Assembly: GCF_027244095.1 (NCBI RefSeq)
Contig: NC_069658.1
Span: 266,980,687 to 267,044,686, forward strand
Length of the DNA: 64,000 nt
Origin: Hemicordylus capensis
Taxonomy: Eukaryota > Chordata > Lepidosauria > Squamata > Cordylidae
Direction of reading: 5' to 3'
The position numbers and the translations under genes were made by a program. Numbering within the stretch: position 1 is the first letter of the stretch; the number at the start of each line of letters is the position of its first letter. Positions 61,411 to 64,000 of the stretch are shown here, in pieces. The notes under the pieces were generated by a model, which was not told the origin of the DNA, ran no database searches, and saw nothing but the letters and a program-made list of their open reading frames with translations.

Positions 61411-61641
61411 GTCTGGTTCACACAACCATTCGAATCTGGATTTAAAGTCAGTAACTGACATTAGCATGATTGTATGAACCCATGCCAAGGGAGGAATCTC
61501 AGATTCATCTTGGGACACAAAATATCATCAGTTTCTTCCCAAGATGAATCTGAGATTCCTCCCTTGGCATGGGTTCATACAATTATGCTACTGTTGGTCA
61601 CCAACTTTAAACCTAGCTTTGAACAACTGTATGAACCAGGC
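61411..61641. mobile_element. Fold-back MITE (GGTTCACACA family), young copy
   Basis: The whole element folds: 'cccatgccaagggaggaatc' faces 'gattcctcccttggcatggg', and 'tcagattcatcttggg' faces 'cccaagatgaatctga'. The outer ends 'gtctggttcacacaaccatt' and 'actgtatgaaccaggc' are more diverged. An older copy is at 47380-47600. The superfamily is not settled because the duplication is unclear. Confidence 0.8.
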
Positions 61642-61667
61642 CCAAGTGCATGCTAATCAGTATAGAC

Positions 61668-61799
61668 CAGGGTTTCTCAACCTTGGGCCCCCAGATGTTG
61701 GACTACAACTCCCAGAATCCCCAGACATGGCCTTTGTGGCTAGGGATTCTGGGAGTTGTAGTCCAACAACATCTGGGGGCCCAAGGTTAAGAAACTCTG
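61668..61799. mobile_element. hAT-type palindromic MITE with perfect 8-bp duplication
   Basis: It begins 'cagggtttctcaaccttggg' and ends 'aaggttaagaaactctg', flanked by GTATAGAC (61660-61667 and 61800-61807). The arms 'ggactacaactcccagaatc' and 'gattctgggagttgtagtcc' pair perfectly. Confidence 0.9.
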
Positions 61800-61800
61800 G

Positions 61801-61862
61801 TATAGACAATACAGAGCTAGATGGACCAATGGTCTTACGCAATAGAAGGCAGCTTCATAAGT
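61801..61862 (+). mobile_element. 5S/tRNA composite SINE, tail only
   Basis: 'acaatacagagctagatgga', 'ccaatggtcttacgcaatag' and 'aaggcagcttcataag' form the SINE 3' end. The MITE at 61668 lies at its left edge. Confidence 0.75.
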
Positions 61863-62389
61863 TGTCTCGTGTTTATATGAAGTGATAATGCTCAATGTTC
61901 ATTGAAACAAACAGAACATGTAGTTCCCACACTCTAGCCCAGGAGCAGCCCTTCCACGGCGCATGCTGAGAAGGTTGCCTCAGGCACAGGAAGGGGTGTA
62001 TGGAACAGCAAATACTGCCCCACCACCACAGGCATGACCCTGCCATCCATTGCCATCACCCTTCCTTGCCTGGCTAAGGCACACTTTTAATTTTCCCCTC
62101 CTTGCCCTCCTTTGTGGGTACACACCACTCTCGAACCTCCAACTTGAGCTAGGAATGCTGCTGCCACCACTGTCTGGCATGTGCTGGAGTATCGCATGTT
62201 GCCTCAGCAACATGCCCTGAGACTGCTGAGTGAGCACCCATCGACAGATGGGTGGGGGGCATCATACGGTCCTTCACCTCAGGCAGAAAAATGGATTTGG
62301 ACTGCCCTTGCCCTAGTCTACTCGTATGGTAGGTTCAGATGATCATGTATTCAGCCATGGAGATGCCCAAGCCTCTGCACACCATACCC

Positions 62390-62390
<1 letters not shown>
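61863..62390. other. Unique sequence, nothing recognised
   Basis: The 85-codon minus-strand frame at 61980-62237 has no recognisable domain. Confidence 0.35.

Positions 62391-62393
<3 letters not shown>

Positions 62394-62427
<34 letters not shown>
62394..62427. repeat. (CA)n microsatellite
   Basis: About 16 CA units. Confidence 0.95.
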
Positions 62428-62430
<3 letters not shown>

Positions 62431-62448
62431 CCCTTGTCTCCCTGGCTC

Positions 62449-62584
62449 CAGTGTTCCCTCTAACAGGGATTCCCAGATGTTGTTGACTACAACTCCCAGC
62501 ATCCCCAGCTAAAGGCCATTGCAGCTGGGGATGCTGGGAGTTGTAGTCAACAACATCTGGGAATCCCTGTTAAAGAGAACACTG
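62449..62584. mobile_element. hAT-type palindromic MITE (CAGTGTTCCCTC family)
   Basis: Ends 'cagtgttccctctaacaggg' and 'ccctgttaaagagaacactg'. Flanks CCTGGCTC (62441-62448) and CTTGGCTC (62585-62592) match at 7 of 8 bases. The arms pair almost perfectly, implying a recent or well-preserved insertion. Confidence 0.9.
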
Positions 62585-62638
62585 CTTGGCTCCCTCGCTG
62601 AGCTGTAATGTTGACATTGGGGTTGGCTACATCACAAC

Positions 62639-62774
62639 CAGGATTCCCTGTAACAGGGATTTCCTGATGTTGTTGACTACAACTCCGAGCATCCTCAACT
62701 GCAGTGGACTTTGGCTGAAGATTATGGGAATTGTAGTCAACAACACCTGGAAATCCCTGTTGCAGGGAACACAG
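62639..62774. mobile_element. hAT-type palindromic MITE with perfect 8-bp duplication
   Basis: Ends 'caggattccctgtaacaggg' and 'tgttgcagggaacacag', flanked by ATCACAAC (62631-62638 and 62775-62782). It is the same family as the neighbour at 62449, in tandem 54 bases apart but separately inserted. Confidence 0.9.
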
Positions 62775-62784
62775 ATCACAACCT

Positions 62785-63046
62785 GTCTGAACCTGGAGTT
62801 ATGCTTTAACTATGATTTACCAACCATGAATAAACCTGTATTAGAAACTGAGATTCAGCTTTCATTTCACATTTTGGTTTAAACAAGGTTTATAGTTAAA
62901 ACACGGCTCTAGGTTCAGAGGAGCTGAGGTGATGCAATTTAAACAAATCATGATATCCACAGACATGAGCAGAAGAGGTTTGGGGAGGGGTCAGGGGTAG
63001 TGAGCACATGGGCACTGGCCATATTAATGCCTAAACAAGCTTTTTT
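62785..63046. other. Unique sequence, nothing recognised
   Basis: No gene or repeat family recognised. Confidence 0.35.
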
Positions 63047-63089
63047 CAGGGGTTCTCAACACTGAGTCCCTAGATGTTCTTGGACTACA

Positions 63090-63288
63090 GTGTAGTGTAG
63101 TGGTAAGAGTGCTGGATTAGGACCGGGAAGACCCGAGTTCAAATCCTCATTCAGGCATGATACTTGCTGGGTGACTCTGGGCCAGTCACTTCTCTCTCAG
63201 CCTAACCTACTTCATAGGGTTGTTGTGAGAAGAAACTTAAGTATGTAGTACACTGCTCTGGGCTTCTTGGAGGAAGAGCGGGATATTT
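63090..63288 (+). mobile_element. tRNA-derived SINE, full length
   Basis: Head 'tgtagtgtagtggtaagagt', B-box-like 'gagttcaaatcctcattcag', middle 'ctctgggccagtcacttctc', tail 'gcttcttggaggaagagcgg'. It runs into an (ATTC)n array shared with the next repeat. Confidence 0.9.
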
Positions 63289-63560
63289 ATTCATTCATTC
63301 ATTCATTCATTCATTCAATTTCTATACCACCCTTCCAAAAATGGCTTAGAGCGGTTTACACAGAGAAATAATAAATAAATCAGATGGATCCCTGTCCCCA
63401 AAGGGCTCACAATCTAAAAAGAAATGTAAGATAGACACCAGCAACAGTCACTGGAGGTACTGTGCTGGGGATGGATAGGGCCAGTTACTCTCCCCCTGCT
63501 AAATAAAAGAGAATCACCACATTAAAAGGTGCCTCTTTGCCAAGTTAGCAGGGGTTATAA
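63289..63560 (-). repeat. LINE-3'-end-like interspersed repeat, copy 6, with (ATTC)n tail
   Basis: (ATTC)n at about 63289-63318, then 'aatttctataccacccttcc', 'cctgtccccaaagggctcac', 'gggatggatagggccagtta' and 'taaaaggtgcctctttgcca'. Nearly full length. Confidence 0.85.
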
Positions 63561-63660
63561 ATGTAAACCCCACAAAAAAACCCTCCTAACATCATAATTA
63601 CTGAAGGGGATGATGGGATTGTAGTCAAGATCTGCAGCCCCAAGGTTGGGAACCGCTGGT

Positions 63661-64000
63661 TTATTTGGTTGTCTGAACCCACCCTGAGAGTACATCCATG
63701 TCAACATTTTCTGTGTAGTTGGTTTTGTACTTTAGCAAAAAGAAGTCCCCCAAGATGAATAACTCTATCACTAATAGATTTGCACAGTATCCCCTTGTGT
63801 GGACTATACTATCAATCTGAGCTAATGCTGCAGTTAGCCATGTGGATTAGCAAGGTTCACATGAATCAGCCCAGTAGTTATGGAGCATGCAGTGCTCATT
63901 CATCTGAGCCCCAGACAAATATTCTATGTGAATATGCTGTGGCACACCTACAATTCAAATAGAAATCAGTTTGAAACTGGCTGAATTGCCATGCCTTCCC
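63661..64000. other. Unique sequence, nothing recognised
   Basis: A 60-codon frame at 63780-63962 has no recognisable domain. Confidence 0.35.

Larger units (their letters stand above)
63047..63655. mobile_element. hAT-type MITE split by a SINE and a LINE-tail repeat
   Basis: The left end is 'caggggttctcaacactgag' to 'gttcttggactaca' (63047-63089). The right end is 'gatgatgggattgtagtcaa' to 'ccaaggttgggaaccgctg' (63610-63658). Between them lie a tRNA SINE and the LINE-3'-end-like repeat, so the MITE is older than both. Confidence 0.65.

Noticed and set aside
1-64000. COG5 exons, which would mark this as the GPR22 locus
   Set aside because: None was recognised on either strand by eye; small exons could be missed, so this is not proof of absence.
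1-64000. Endogenous retroviruses, LTR elements or Polinton-type elements
   Set aside because: No paired long terminal repeats and no gag, pol-RNaseH-integrase, capsid or envelope-like frame was recognised; the reverse-transcriptase matches all belong to non-LTR LINEs.

Overview
The window looks like intergenic and intronic DNA of a squamate reptile (lizard or snake). The main evidence is the SINE content: several copies have a tRNA-like head and a Bov-B/RTE-like tail, the layout of the Sauria SINEs of squamates. They sit among CR1, L2 and R4 LINE fragments and many small hAT-type DNA transposons. This is read from the sequence and from knowledge of those families; no search was run.

Only one host protein-coding gene can be supported. 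It is a complete, single-exon, 429-residue rhodopsin-class GPCR at 6026-7315 (+), closely related to GPR22. It appears to be a second, GC-rich GPR22 paralogue rather than the orthologue of human GPR22, which lies inside an intron of COG5; no COG5 exon is visible here. A polypyrimidine-AG site 70 bases upstream of its ATG suggests an upstream non-coding exon.

Layout: 1-6 kb is mostly unique sequence with a few old repeats. 6-7.3 kb holds the GPCR. 7.3-18 kb is unique sequence with old SINEs, small hAT MITEs and CR1 tails. 18.4-19.2 kb is an R4-clade LINE fragment. 21-29.5 kb is dense in SINEs, including a head-to-tail trimer of the Sauria type at 24.0-24.6 kb. 30.0-32.0 kb is the most striking structure: a 2,008-bp fold-back hAT-like element with near-identical ~790-bp arms, internal ~140-160-bp repeats and a perfect 8-bp target-site duplication. 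33-38 kb carries CR1, Tigger-like and R4 pieces, with one CR1 inserted antisense into another. 39-48.5 kb carries four larger hAT-type elements bounded by 8-bp duplications, one hosting a SINE that itself hosts a Tigger-like MITE. 53.4-55.2 kb is a degraded L2 LINE split by a MITE and a SINE. 55.6-56.8 kb is a GC-rich 36-bp minisatellite inside a larger tandem duplication. 57-64 kb is further SINE and MITE mosaic.

The genes do not form a pathway: there is one receptor gene in a repeat-rich landscape. Nested insertions with clear target-site duplications allow relative dating of several families. No LTR element, endogenous virus, CRISPR array, genuine tRNA/rRNA gene or bacterial-type operon was seen. 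Boundaries of old repeats are accurate to roughly 5-20 bases unless a target-site duplication is given.
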